From positions 496,001 to 560,000 of the forward strand of contig JASGHM010000001.1 in NCBI GenBank assembly GCA_047602365.1: 64,000 nucleotides of DNA, written 5' to 3'. The DNA comes from Piscinibacter sp047602365 (GTDB lineage: Bacteria > Pseudomonadota > Gammaproteobacteria > Burkholderiales > Burkholderiaceae_C). Each line of letters begins with the position of its first letter. Within the stretch, counting starts at the first letter, position 1. Made by a program: the position numbers and the translations under genes. The notes below the pieces were generated by a model, which did not search any database, was not told where the DNA came from, and was given only the letters and a program-made list of their open reading frames with translations. Positions 12,015-21,133 of the stretch are shown in pieces.

Positions 12015-13745
12015 ATGAGCAAGAAGAAGGCGCCCCACGAGCTGCGATCGCAGCAGTGGTTCGGCCGCCAGGACCGCGACGGCTTCGCCTACCGCAGCTG
12101 GGTCAAGGGCAAGGGCGTGCCGCACGACCAGTTCGACGGCCGGCCGGTGATCGGCATCTGCAACACCTTCAGCGAGCTGACGCCGTGCAACTCGCATTTC
12201 CGCACGCTGGCCGAGCAGGTCAAGATCGGCGTCTACGAGGCCGGCGGCTTTCCGCTCGAGTTCCCGGTGATGTCGCTCGGCGAGACGCTGCTGCGCCCGA
12301 CCGCGATGCTGTACCGCAACCTGGCCAGCATGGACGTCGAGGAGTCGATCCGCGGCAACCCGATCGACGGCGTGGTGCTGCTGATGGGTTGCGACAAGAC
12401 CACGCCCTCGCTGATCATGGGCGCGGCGAGCGTCGACCTGCCGACCATCGGCGTCTCCGGCGGGCCGATGCTCAACGGCAAGTGGCGCGGCCAGGAGCTC
12501 GGCTCGGGCACCGGCGTGTGGAGCATGAGCGAGCAGGTGCGCGCCGGCACGCTGAAGCTGGCCGACTTCTTCGAGGCCGAGAGCTGCATGCACCGCAGCC
12601 ACGGCCACTGCATGACCATGGGCACCGCGTCGACGATGGCCTCGATGGTCGAGGCGCTCGGTGTCGGCCTGCCCGGTAACGCCGCCTACCCGGCGGTCGA
12701 CGGCCGGCGCAACGTGCTGGCCCGCATGGCGGGGCGGCGCATCGTCGAGATGGTCCACGAGGACCAGGTCCTGTCGAAGATCCTCACCCGCGAGGCCTTC
12801 GAGAACGCGATCAAGGTGCTGGCCGCGATCGGCGGCTCGACCAACGCGGTGATCCACCTGCCGGCGATGGCCGGGCGCATCGGCGTGCCGCTGAAGATCG
12901 AGGACTTCGACCGTCTGGCCGGCGACTCGCCCTGCCTGGTCAACCTGCAGCCCAGCGGCGAGCACCTGATGGAGGACTTCTGCTACGCCGGCGGCCTGCC
13001 GGCGGTGATGAAGGAGATCGAGGCTTCGCTGCACCTGGACCATGTCACCGCCAGCGGCAAGACGGTGCGCGAGAACATCGCCGACGCGAAGAACCACGAC
13101 CCGCGGGTGATCAAGAGCGTCGCGGCGCCGTTCAAGGAGAAAGCCGGCATCGCGGTGCTGAAGGGCAATCTGGCGCCGCGCGGCGCGGTCATCAAGCCCA
13201 GCGCGGCAACACCCGCGCTGATGGTGCACACCGGCCGCGCCGTGGTGTTCGAGGACATCGAGGACTTCCACGCCCGCATCGACGACGAGAACCTCGACGT
13301 CGACGAGACCTGCATCCTGGTGCTGAAGAACTGCGGGCCCAAGGGCTACCCCGGCATGGCCGAGGTCGGCAACATGCCGCTGCCGCCCAAGGTGCTGCGC
13401 AAGGGCATCACCGACATGGTCCGCATCAGCGACGCACGCATGAGCGGCACCGCCTACGGCACCGTGGTGCTGCACACCGCGCCCGAGGCGGCCGCCGGCG
13501 GCACGCTGGCGCTGGTGAAGAACGGCGACCTGATCGAACTCGACGTGCCGAAGCGCCGGCTGCACCTGCACGTCGGCGACGAGGAACTGGCGCGCCGCCG
13601 CGCCGACTGGAAACCGCCGCAGCCGCCGCTGCAAAGCGGCTACTGGAAGCTGTACGTGGATCACGTGCTGCAGGCGGACGAAGGGGCGGACCTCGACTTC
13701 CTGGTCGGGAAGCGCGGGGCATTCGTCCCTCGGGACAACCATTGA
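12015..13745 (+). CDS. IlvD/Edd-family aldonate dehydratase, L-arabinonate dehydratase-like
   Basis: A 576-residue dehydratase with the Fe-S cluster cysteines of the family in CNTFSELTPCN, MGCDKTTPS and CMHRSHGHCMTMG. It also has the conserved NEST-like region AIGGSTNAVIHLPA and the C-terminal GPKGYPGMAEVG and SDARMSGTAYG motifs. The SQQWFG-type N-terminus (RSQQWFGRQDRDGF) is characteristic of the pentonate/hexonate branch rather than of IlvD. Expected reaction: L-arabinonate or a similar aldonate to the 2-keto-3-deoxy acid. The SMP-30 lactonase at 18632 would supply the aldonate. Exact sugar specificity cannot be read. RBS GGGAG precedes the ATG at 12015. Confidence 0.9.
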   Translation: MSKKKAPHELRSQQWFGRQDRDGFAYRSWVKGKGVPHDQFDGRPVIGICNTFSELTPCNSHFRTLAEQVKIGVYEAGGFPLEFPVMSLGETLLRPTAMLYRNLASMDVEESIRGNPIDGVVLLMGCDKTTPSLIMGAASVDLPTIGVSGGPMLNGKWRGQELGSGTGVWSMSEQVRAGTLKLADFFEAESCMHRSHGHCMTMGTASTMASMVEALGVGLPGNAAYPAVDGRRNVLARMAGRRIVEMVHEDQVLSKILTREAFENAIKVLAAIGGSTNAVIHLPAMAGRIGVPLKIEDFDRLAGDSPCLVNLQPSGEHLMEDFCYAGGLPAVMKEIEASLHLDHVTASGKTVRENIADAKNHDPRVIKSVAAPFKEKAGIAVLKGNLAPRGAVIKPSAATPALMVHTGRAVVFEDIEDFHARIDDENLDVDETCILVLKNCGPKGYPGMAEVGNMPLPPKVLRKGITDMVRISDARMSGTAYGTVVLHTAPEAAAGGTLALVKNGDLIELDVPKRRLHLHVGDEELARRRADWKPPQPPLQSGYWKLYVDHVLQADEGADLDFLVGKRGAFVPRDNH

Positions 13746-13802
13746 GCCCCATGAGGCTCGAGCACTGACAAGAACAAGCAAGAAGAACTCGCTCGTGCGC
13801 CC

Positions 13803-13835
13803 GTGCGTCGGGGCGCTTGGTTGGGAACGACGCAC
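13803..13835 (+). promoter_or_regulatory. Inverted repeat in the leader of the second importer
   Basis: In the 153-base gap between the dehydratase and the second binding protein, GTGCGTCG (13803-13810) is mirrored by CGACGCAC (13828-13835) with a 17-base spacer. It could be a stem-loop or an operator. No clear promoter elements were recognised here. A smaller inverted repeat, GAGCC/GGCTC, overlaps the dehydratase stop at about 13743-13758. Confidence 0.3.
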
Positions 13836-13898
13836 GCAGTAACCGGGGTCACGCCGTGGCGCCGGACGTGGTCCATTTCAACGACAGAGGAGACTTTC

Positions 13899-15020
13899 AT
13901 GCTGTTCCGCAACCGCATCGTCGCGGCCGCCGCGGCGCTGGCCGCTTCCACGCTCGCGCTCGCTGCCCCGCCCAAGGTCGTGACCGCCGCGAACTCCGAT
14001 CCGCAGTGCTTCGCGCCGTGGGCCGCGAACACCAAGCTGTTCCAGTACCCGGCGAAGAAGGGCCCGTACCGCATCGCGCTGGCCAACGGCTACATCGCCA
14101 ACACCTGGCGCATCCAGATGATCAAGACCGCCAAGGCCTACGGCGCTCAGCCCGAGGTCGCGGCCAAGCTGAAGGAGTTCAAGGTCGTCTCCACCGGCGA
14201 GGACGTGGCGGCGCAGATCGCGGCGATCAACAACTTCATCGACTCCGGCTACGACGCGATCGTCGTCAACGCACAGAACCCGGCCGCGTTCAAGCCGGTG
14301 ATCAAGCGCGCCAACGACGCCGGCGTGGTGCTGGTCGCGTTCGACAACATCCTCGACACCGAGGAGGCGATCAACGTCAACGTCGACCAGAAAGGCCTCG
14401 GCGTCTACTGGGCCGAGTGGCTGGTCAAGCTCGTGCCCAACGGCGGCAAGGTGCTGGAGGTGCGCGGCGTCTCGGGCACCTCGGTCGACCGCGACCGCCA
14501 CGACGGCATCCACGAGACGCTCAAGAAGTCCGGCAAGAAGTGGGACGTCGTCGAGGTGATCGGCAAGTGGGACGACCCGACTGCGCAGAAGGTCACGGCC
14601 GACGCGATCGCCGTGCACAAGAAGTTCGACGCGATCACTGCGCAGGGCGGCGACACCGGCGTGGTGCAGGCGATGATCGATGCCAAGCACCCGTTCGTGC
14701 CGTTCGGCGGCGAGACCGAGAACGGCTTCCGCAAGTTCTGCGCGAAGTACTCGGGCCAGGGCCTGAAGTGCGCCTCCGCCGGCACCGGCCCCGCGCAGGT
14801 GGCGGTGGCGATGAAGGTGGCCCTTGCCGCGCTCGAGGGCAAGGTGCTGCCGCAGTCGATCAAGCTGCCGCTGGCCAAGGCCGAGGACCCCAACCTGAAG
14901 GACGGTGCGGACTTCTACGACAAGCAGTCCGACAACTTCTTCGTCGGCAACGCCTTCCCGACCTGCGGCATCAACTTCACCGCGCAGGAAATCATGGGCC
15001 AGACCGAGGCCAACAAGTAG
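13899..15020 (+). CDS. Sugar ABC transporter substrate-binding protein (type 1 periplasmic, RbsB/XylF-like)
   Basis: A 373-residue protein. The ATG at 13899 follows the ribosome site AGAGGAGA. A Sec signal peptide (MLFRNRIVAAAAALAASTLALA) precedes a type-1 periplasmic binding fold: YRIALANGYIANTWRIQM, then INNFIDSGYDAIVVNAQNPAAF, and VDRDRHDGIHETL in the middle. It is unusual in carrying a long segment before the fold and several cysteines (PQCFAPW, RKFCAKY, FPTCGI) that could form disulfides. It is followed directly by its ATPase and two permeases. The ligand is likely a pentose or related sugar (inference from neighbours). Confidence 0.92.
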   Translation: MLFRNRIVAAAAALAASTLALAAPPKVVTAANSDPQCFAPWAANTKLFQYPAKKGPYRIALANGYIANTWRIQMIKTAKAYGAQPEVAAKLKEFKVVSTGEDVAAQIAAINNFIDSGYDAIVVNAQNPAAFKPVIKRANDAGVVLVAFDNILDTEEAINVNVDQKGLGVYWAEWLVKLVPNGGKVLEVRGVSGTSVDRDRHDGIHETLKKSGKKWDVVEVIGKWDDPTAQKVTADAIAVHKKFDAITAQGGDTGVVQAMIDAKHPFVPFGGETENGFRKFCAKYSGQGLKCASAGTGPAQVAVAMKVALAALEGKVLPQSIKLPLAKAEDPNLKDGADFYDKQSDNFFVGNAFPTCGINFTAQEIMGQTEANK

Positions 15021-15036
15021 CCGGCGGAGGACGCAG

Positions 15037-16590
15037 GTGCAGACGCTGAACCCGGCAGGCGCGCCGATGTTCGAGATGCAGGGGATCTCGAAGCGCTACG
15101 GCGGCGTGCGGGCGCTGCAGGGGGCCGACCTCGCCATCGAGGCCGGCCGCATCCACGCGGTGCTGGGCGAGAACGGCGCGGGCAAGTCGACCCTGATCAA
15201 GATCATGGCCGGCGTGGTCGCGCCCGACGAAGGGCGCATGCTGCTCGACGGCCGGCCGGTCTCGTTCGGTTCGCCGGCCGAGGCGAACGCAGCCGGCATC
15301 GTCTGCATCTTCCAGGAACTGTCGCTGATCCCCGACCTGTCGGTGGCCGACAACATCGCGATCAGCAACCCGCCGCGCCGCTGGGGGCTGATCGACCGCC
15401 AGGCCCAGCGGCGCATGGCCGAGCAGGCGCTGGCACGCGCCGGCGCCGAGGACATCCATCCGCTCGCGCTGGTCAAGGACCTGTCGCTGTCGCGCCGCCA
15501 GATGGTCGAGATCGCCAAGGCGCTCGGCCGCAGCCCGCGCATCCTGATCCTCGATGAAGCGACCTCGGCGCTGACCGCCGCCGACGTCACCAAGATCTAC
15601 GCGGTGCTGAAGCGGCTGCGTGCCGACGGCCTCGCGCTGCTCTACATCTCGCACCGCATGCACGAGATCGCCGAGTTGGCCGATCATTGCACGGTGTTCT
15701 GCAACGGCCGCAGCGTCGCCAGCTTCCCGGCCGGCAGCAAGAGCGACAACGAGGTCGTCGAGCTGATGATCGGCCGCGAGTACAGCAGCGTGTTCCCGCC
15801 GAAGGGCGCGGCGCCGAAAGCCGACGCGACACCGCTGCTCGAGGTGCGCCGGCTCGGCTGGATGGACAAGCTCGCCGACATCTCGCTGCAGCTGCGCGCC
15901 GGCGAGGTGATCGGTCTCGGCGGGCTGGACGGCCAGGGCCAGCGCGAGTTGCTGCTCGCGCTGTTCGGCGTGCTGCGCGGCACCGTCGGCGAGGTGCTCG
16001 TCGACGGCGTGCCGGCGAAGATCGGTGGCCCGCTCGACGCGAAGCGGCGCGAGATCGGCATGGCGCTGATCCCGGAGGACCGCAAGACCGAAGGGCTGAT
16101 GCTGCCGATGTCGGTCGGCGAGAACCTGTCGTTCGCATCGCTGGCGCGGCTGTCGCGCGCCGGCGTGATTCACCGCGGCGCCGAGCGCGACGAGATCGCG
16201 CGCATCGTCAAGCTGCTCAACGTGCGCTCCGACGGCACCGAGGTTGCCGCCGGTTCGCTCTCGGGCGGCAACCAGCAGAAGCTGGTGATCGGCAAGTGGC
16301 TGATGATGGCGCCGCGCATCATCCTGCTCAACGACCCGACCCGTGGCATCGACGTCGGCACCAAGCAGGAGATCTATCAGCTGCTGCGCCAACTCGCCGA
16401 AGGCGGCGCCGCGATCATCTTCTACTCGACCGACTACGACGAGCTGATCGGCTGCTGCGACCGCGTGCTGGTGATGGTCGAAGGCGCGGTACGCCGCGAG
16501 CTGGTCGGTGCGGAGATCACCGAGCGTGCGCTGATCAGCAGCGCACTCAACCTGGGCGCCGCGGACGCACCGCAGGCGCAGGCGGCATGA
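15037..16590 (+). CDS. Sugar ABC transporter ATP-binding protein (RbsA/XylG-like, duplicated ABC domains)
   Basis: About 517 residues from GTG 15037, chosen because GGAGG lies 7 bases upstream; ATG 15067 is the alternative. The first ABC domain has Walker A GENGAGKST, a Q-loop (CIFQELSLIPDLS), a weak signature (LSLSRRQMVEIAKAL) and Walker B ILILDEATSAL. The second has the usual degenerate P-loop (GLDGQGQRELL), signature LSGGNQQK and FYSTDYDEL. This arrangement is diagnostic of CUT2 importers, in which the two halves bind ATP unequally. It energises the permeases encoded immediately downstream. Confidence 0.94.
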   Translation: MQTLNPAGAPMFEMQGISKRYGGVRALQGADLAIEAGRIHAVLGENGAGKSTLIKIMAGVVAPDEGRMLLDGRPVSFGSPAEANAAGIVCIFQELSLIPDLSVADNIAISNPPRRWGLIDRQAQRRMAEQALARAGAEDIHPLALVKDLSLSRRQMVEIAKALGRSPRILILDEATSALTAADVTKIYAVLKRLRADGLALLYISHRMHEIAELADHCTVFCNGRSVASFPAGSKSDNEVVELMIGREYSSVFPPKGAAPKADATPLLEVRRLGWMDKLADISLQLRAGEVIGLGGLDGQGQRELLLALFGVLRGTVGEVLVDGVPAKIGGPLDAKRREIGMALIPEDRKTEGLMLPMSVGENLSFASLARLSRAGVIHRGAERDEIARIVKLLNVRSDGTEVAAGSLSGGNQQKLVIGKWLMMAPRIILLNDPTRGIDVGTKQEIYQLLRQLAEGGAAIIFYSTDYDELIGCCDRVLVMVEGAVRRELVGAEITERALISSALNLGAADAPQAQAA

Positions 16591-17573
16591 TCCGGTCCGA
16601 CCTGCCCTTCCTGCTGCGCGAACACAAGGGCACGCTGTTCGTGTTCATCGCCTTCCTGGTGATGTTCACGATCTATTCGGCCAACCATCCGGTCGGCCTC
16701 AACGCCAACGTCGCGCAGACCGCGGCGAACAAGGGCACGCTGCTGGCGATCGTCGCGATCGCGCAGACGCTGGTCGTGCTGACCTCCGGCATCGACCTGT
16801 CGGTCGGCATGGTGCTGGTGCTGACCAACTGCCTCGCCTCGCACATCGTCGTCGGCACGCCGCTGCAGACGGCGCTCGGCGTCGCCGGCGTGATCGCGGT
16901 CGGCGCGCTGTGCGGTGCGCTCAACGGCGTGATCATCATCTACGGCCGGCTGCAGCCGATCGTCACGACGATCGCGACCGGCGCGATCTTCTACGGCGCC
17001 GCGCTGGCACTGCGCAAGGTGCCCGGCGGCGACGTCAACAGCGACCTGGCGGACGCGCTGACCGGCCGGATCGGTGGTGTGCTGCCCTGTGCGCTGGTGC
17101 TGCTGGCGGGACTGCTGCTGTTCGTGTGGACACCGTACCGCCGCTCGGCGATCGGCCGCGCGACGCTCGCGATCGGCTCGGCCGAAGTCGCCGCCTACAT
17201 GTCGGGCGTTCCGGTCAAGCGCGCGAAGTTCATGGCCTACCTGATGTCCGGCGTGCTCGCCTCGATCGCCGGCATCTTCGTCACCTGCATCACCTACTCC
17301 GGCGAGGCCTCGGCGGCCAACGGCAGCACCTACACGCTGTATTCGATCGCCGCCGTCGTGCTCGGCGGGGTGTCGCTGTTCGGCGGCTCGGGCAGCGCGG
17401 TCGGCGCGGTCTTCGGCGCGTTCATGTTCCGCACCATCGGCGACCTGCTGTTCGTCTTCAACCTCGAGCCCTTGTGGCAGCCGCTGTTCCAGGGTGTCGT
17501 GCTCGCGGCCGCGGTGAGCATCGGCGCGCTGCGCCTGCTGCGGGTGCGCAACCGCCTCGACCTGTATGGGTGA
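16587..17573 (+). CDS. Sugar ABC transporter permease (RbsC/XylH-like)
   Basis: A 328-residue membrane protein of the CUT2 permease family with about eight to ten hydrophobic segments. It contains the conserved TSGIDLSVGMVLVLTNC motif near residue 68 and the C-terminal VVLGGVSLFGGSGS motif. The ATG overlaps the ATPase stop (ATGA), so translation is coupled. A second permease follows, overlapping by 8 bases, so the channel is probably a heterodimer rather than the RbsC homodimer. Confidence 0.93.
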   Translation: MIRSDLPFLLREHKGTLFVFIAFLVMFTIYSANHPVGLNANVAQTAANKGTLLAIVAIAQTLVVLTSGIDLSVGMVLVLTNCLASHIVVGTPLQTALGVAGVIAVGALCGALNGVIIIYGRLQPIVTTIATGAIFYGAALALRKVPGGDVNSDLADALTGRIGGVLPCALVLLAGLLLFVWTPYRRSAIGRATLAIGSAEVAAYMSGVPVKRAKFMAYLMSGVLASIAGIFVTCITYSGEASAANGSTYTLYSIAAVVLGGVSLFGGSGSAVGAVFGAFMFRTIGDLLFVFNLEPLWQPLFQGVVLAAAVSIGALRLLRVRNRLDLYG

Positions 17574-18621
17574 CCCCCCCCGTAGCGCCTTCGGCGCTCC
17601 CCCCCAGGGGGGCGCCGCCAGCGGACCGGCAGAGCCGGATCCGCGGCGACTGCTTGGTCGCCAAGCGTGGCAGTCGATCCGCCGCCGCGTCGACCCGGCC
17701 ATCGTCTCGGCGTTCGGCTGCATCGTCGTGCTGTTGCTGCTCGGCAGCCTGTACTCGAGCAGCTTCCTGTCGCCCGAGTACCTGCTGCAGCAGTTGAAGG
17801 TCGCATCCTTCCTCGGCGTGATCGCGACCGGCGCGATGATCGTGATCCTGCTCGGCCAGATCGACCTGTCGGTGCCCTGGGTGGTCGCGGTCGGCGGGAT
17901 GATGGCGACCGCGGCGACCGGCTGGGGCCCGCTCGGCGCGGCGCTCGCGATTCCCGTGGGCGTCGGCTGCGGCGTCGCGCTGGGCCTGGTCAACGGCGCC
18001 GGCGTCGCCTTCCTGCGCCTGCCGTCGATGATCGTCACGCTGGCGGTCAACGCGATCGCGCAGGGACTGATGGTCGTGCACACCGGCGGCTTCTCGCCGC
18101 AGGATGCCTCGTCGCCGGCGATGCGCTTCCTCGCCACCGGGCACAGCCTGTTCGGCATCCCCAACGCGCTGCTGGTCTGGGCGCTCATCGGTGCCGCGGC
18201 GATCTTCCTGCTGACGCGCACGACCTTCGGCCGCGTCGTCTATGCGATCGGCAACCGCGAGCGTGCCGCCTACCTGTCCGGTGCCCGCACACGCGCAGTC
18301 GTGTTGGCCAGCTTCGCGATCGCCGGCGGCCTGTCGGCGTTCGGCGGCGTGCTGCTCGCCGGCTACGCGAGCAAGGCCGCGCAGGCGATGGGTGACCCCT
18401 ACCTGCTGCCGGCGATCGCCGCGGTCGTGCTCGGCGGCACCTCGATCCTCGGCGGCCGCGGCAACTACCTCGGCACCGTCGCCGGCGTCATCCTGATCAC
18501 GCTGCTGCAGTCGATCCTGTCGGTGATGCAGATCGAGGAGTTCGGCCGCCACGTCATCTACGGCGTCGTGATCATCACGATGCTGCTGGTCTACGGGCGC
18601 GGGCGGCGCCATTCGGATTGA
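17566..18621 (+). CDS. Sugar ABC transporter permease, second RbsC-like subunit with repeat-encoded N-terminus
   Basis: A 351-residue CUT2 permease. Motifs are LGQIDLSVPWVVAVGGMM near 98 and VVLGGTSILGGRGN in the C-terminal third. The ATG at 17566 overlaps the previous gene's stop. Residues about 3-30 (PPRSAFGAPPQGGAASGPAEP) are translated from a GC-rich palindromic element at 17574-17645, so the cytoplasmic N-terminus is longer and of lower complexity than in relatives. Hydrophobic segments begin after residue 45. It forms the importer channel with the upstream permease. A later unrecognised start after the repeat is the alternative. Confidence 0.88.
   Translation: MGDPPRSAFGAPPQGGAASGPAEPDPRRLLGRQAWQSIRRRVDPAIVSAFGCIVVLLLLGSLYSSSFLSPEYLLQQLKVASFLGVIATGAMIVILLGQIDLSVPWVVAVGGMMATAATGWGPLGAALAIPVGVGCGVALGLVNGAGVAFLRLPSMIVTLAVNAIAQGLMVVHTGGFSPQDASSPAMRFLATGHSLFGIPNALLVWALIGAAAIFLLTRTTFGRVVYAIGNRERAAYLSGARTRAVVLASFAIAGGLSAFGGVLLAGYASKAAQAMGDPYLLPAIAAVVLGGTSILGGRGNYLGTVAGVILITLLQSILSVMQIEEFGRHVIYGVVIITMLLVYGRGRRHSD
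17574..17645. repeat. REP-like GC-rich palindromic element inside a coding region
   Basis: The block contains three nested palindromes: AGCGCC-TTC-GGCGCT at 17584-17598, C7-A-G6 at 17599-17612, and GCGGA-CCGG-CAGAG-CCGG-ATCCGC at about 17621-17644. This matches my recollection of a dispersed repeat common in Burkholderiales genomes, usually intergenic. Here it sits across the junction of two permease genes and is translated. Confidence 0.65.
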
Positions 18622-18631
18622 GGGGAAGCGC

Positions 18632-19561
18632 ATGGGCCTGGCACTGACCGACAGCTTCGAGGTGATCGACGAGCGCTTCCGCGCGCTCGCGTTCGGCAAC
18701 GTGCACGTCGAGAAGCTCTGGACCGGCTGCCGCTGGGCCGAAGGCCCGGCCTGGTTCGCCGCCGGCCGCTACCTGGTCTGGTCGGACATCCCGAACGACC
18801 GCATGCTGCGCTGGGACGAGACCGACGGCTCGGTGTCGGTGTTCCGCCAGCCGGCGATGAACAGCAACGGCCACACGGTCGACCTGCAAGGGCGGCTGGT
18901 CAGCTGCGAACACCGCGGGCGCTGCATCTCGCGCACCGAACACGACGGCACGCGCACCGTGCTCGCTTCGCAGATCGACGGCAAGCGCTTCAACTCGCCG
19001 AACGACCTGGTGGTGAAGATCGACGGCAGCATGTGGTTCACCGACCCGAGCTACGGCATCGACAGCGACTACGAAGGCGACGCAGCGCCCAGCGAGATCG
19101 GCGCGCGGCGTGTCTACCGCTTCGACGAGGCCAGCGGCACGACCACCGTGGTGGCCGACGACTTCGTGCAGCCCAACGGCCTGGCCTTCTCGCCGGACGA
19201 GTCGCTGCTGTACATCGTCGACACCGGCGCCACGCACCGCGAGAACGGGCCGCACCACGTGCGCCGCTTCAGGGTCAATGCAAACGGCACGCTGTCCGGC
19301 GGCGAAGTGTTCGCGATCTGCCCGGCCGGCCTGTACGACGGCCTGCGCGTCGACGTGCACGGCAACCTCTGGCTGTCGGCCGGCGATGGCGTGCACTGCC
19401 ATGCGCCGGACGGAACGCTGCTCGGCAAGATCCTGATTCCCGAGGCGGTGGCCAACGTCTGCTTCGGCGGGGCCAAGCTGAACCGGCTGTTCATCTGCGG
19501 CACGACCTCGCTGTATGCGGTCTACCTGAACACACGCGGGACGCGGCCGCGGGCGGCCTGA
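18632..19561 (+). CDS. SMP-30/gluconolactonase-family lactonase
   Basis: A 309-residue six-bladed beta-propeller lactonase. The divalent-metal ligands of the family are visible: Glu in RWAEGPAWF near residue 36, Asn in NSPNDLVVKIDGSMWFTDPS, and Asn and Asp in QPNGLAFSPDE and YDGLRVDVHGNLW. It hydrolyses sugar lactones such as arabino-, xylono- or glucono-lactone to aldonates, the substrate type of the dehydratase at 12015. It is 10 bases after the second permease and ends the plus-strand catabolic operon. It has no signal peptide, so it should be cytoplasmic. Confidence 0.93.
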   Translation: MGLALTDSFEVIDERFRALAFGNVHVEKLWTGCRWAEGPAWFAAGRYLVWSDIPNDRMLRWDETDGSVSVFRQPAMNSNGHTVDLQGRLVSCEHRGRCISRTEHDGTRTVLASQIDGKRFNSPNDLVVKIDGSMWFTDPSYGIDSDYEGDAAPSEIGARRVYRFDEASGTTTVVADDFVQPNGLAFSPDESLLYIVDTGATHRENGPHHVRRFRVNANGTLSGGEVFAICPAGLYDGLRVDVHGNLWLSAGDGVHCHAPDGTLLGKILIPEAVANVCFGGAKLNRLFICGTTSLYAVYLNTRGTRPRAA

Positions 19562-19582
19562 CAGCGTCGCGCCGGCCTCAGC

Positions 19583-20815
19583 TCAGGCCGCCGGTGCACG
19601 CAGCGACAGTTCCTCCCAGGCGGCGACCAGCACCAGCACCGCCGTGGCCGCGATCGCCAGCACCAGTGCCGAGGCGAGGTGCGCGAAGCCCGGCACGGCC
19701 AGCGCGGCCAGCAGCAGCAGGCCGGCCAGGTGCGACAGCGGCGGCCGCGGCCGCGAGTTCACCGCCCACTTGAAGGCGGCGACGCCGACCAGGTACAGCG
19801 CCGGCCCGCCGAGGATGGTGATCACGGCTGCCGTATCGGCGTGGCCGGGATGGGCCAGCACCAGTTCGTCGGCGACGGCGGCGACGATGATGCCGGCGAC
19901 GATCGGCAGGTGCAGGTAGGTGTAGGCCAGGCGCGCGTAACGGCCCGGCGCGGCGTCGTGGGCGATGCGGCGGTGCCCGGCGTCGGCACCACGGTGAAAG
20001 TACAGCCACCACATCGCCAGGCTGCCGACCAGCGCGCAGCCCAGGGCAGCGACGACGTCGCTCGTCCAGGCGGCGGCCGCGAAGGTCGCGCCGCTGACCA
20101 GCAGCGATTCGCCCAGCGCGATGATCACGAACAGGGCGCAGCGCTCGGACAGGTGGCCGCCGTCGACGTCCCAGTCCTCCAGGCTCGAGCGCCCGAGCCC
20201 GGGCACGCGGAAGTACAGCGCCGGCGACACCAGTTCGAGCGCCAGCGCGACGGTCCAGCAGGCCAGCCGGGCAGGGCCCTCGAGCGCGCCGCCGGCCAGC
20301 CAGAAGACGGCGGCCGCCACCAGCCAGACGAGGATGCGCAGGAAGTTGCGGCGCAGGGCGGCACGCTGCGGCGGCACACAGGCCAGGAAGAACAGCGTGC
20401 GGCCGACCTGCAGCCCGGCATAGGCGATCGCGAACGCCATGCCGCGCTCGCCGAAGGCCTGCGGGATCGACGCCGACATCACCAGCCCGGCCAGCATCAT
20501 CACGAACAGCGCCAGGCGCACCGGGGTGCGCTCGGGGTCGAGCCAGTTGGTCACCCACGAGGTGTAGATCCACACCCACCAGACCGCGATCATCAGCAAG
20601 GCCACCTCGAAGGCATGGCGCGGCGACAGGTCGGCGAGCAGCGCGTGCGACAGCTGCGTCACCGCGAAGACGAACACCAGGTCGAAGAACAGCTCGACCA
20701 TCGCGACCTTGCCCTGGTCGTGGCGGCGGTCGCGCAGCAGGCTGGGCGCGGGGCGGGCGTCGTTCAAGGCGGGGTCCTCCAGGCTGTCGTCGGGGCTGTG
20801 GGACGCACAATGCAC
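19583..20815 (-). CDS. Low-temperature-requirement A (LtrA)-family membrane protein
   Basis: A 410-residue polytopic membrane protein with about ten to twelve hydrophobic helices. The LtrA signature is near the N-terminus (VELFFDLVFVFAVTQLSHAL), and WVWIYTSWVTNWLDPE and ERCALFVIIALGES follow. LtrA proteins are widespread but their biochemical role is unknown; the name comes from a Listeria cold-growth mutant. It converges on the lactonase gene with a 21-base gap. An in-frame ATG at about residue 39 (MVELFF) is a possible shorter start. Confidence 0.88.
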   Translation of the reverse strand: MHCASHSPDDSLEDPALNDARPAPSLLRDRRHDQGKVAMVELFFDLVFVFAVTQLSHALLADLSPRHAFEVALLMIAVWWVWIYTSWVTNWLDPERTPVRLALFVMMLAGLVMSASIPQAFGERGMAFAIAYAGLQVGRTLFFLACVPPQRAALRRNFLRILVWLVAAAVFWLAGGALEGPARLACWTVALALELVSPALYFRVPGLGRSSLEDWDVDGGHLSERCALFVIIALGESLLVSGATFAAAAWTSDVVAALGCALVGSLAMWWLYFHRGADAGHRRIAHDAAPGRYARLAYTYLHLPIVAGIIVAAVADELVLAHPGHADTAAVITILGGPALYLVGVAAFKWAVNSRPRPPLSHLAGLLLLAALAVPGFAHLASALVLAIAATAVLVLVAAWEELSLRAPAA

Positions 20816-20866
20816 TTCCGGGTCGGCGGGAGCCGGCGGTCGTTCGACACTCCAGGGAGGTGCCTC

Positions 20867-21133
20867 ATGCGTACGGGTCTGTTTCTCGCCGCCGGTCTGC
20901 TGCTGATGGCCGGCTCCTTCATTCTCGCCCGCCTGTTCGCGGAGAACTTCCCGGCCGCCGCGACAGTGGCCACCGTGGTCTTTCTGGCACTGTGGCTGGC
21001 CCTGACAGCATTCAACATGTGGGTCGGCGTGGCTCGCGCCGGCTACGCCGTCGGCGAGGAACTACCGGTGCTGCTGGTGCTGTTCGGCGTACCGGCAGCG
21101 ATCGCGCTGCTGTTGCGCTGGAAGTGGTTCTAG
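20867..21133 (+). CDS. Small hypothetical membrane protein
   Basis: An 88-residue protein starting MRTGLFLAAGLLLMAG, with a strong ribosome site (AGGGAGG) at about 20854-20860. Three hydrophobic segments are visible: residues about 4-22, 31-50 and 66-82, the last ending RWKWF. I do not recognise the family. It diverges from the LtrA-like gene and its stop overlaps the convergent DMT-transporter stop by 4 bases. The three-helix pattern suggests a small inner-membrane protein; no function can be given. Confidence 0.75.
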   Translation: MRTGLFLAAGLLLMAGSFILARLFAENFPAAATVATVVFLALWLALTAFNMWVGVARAGYAVGEELPVLLVLFGVPAAIALLLRWKWF

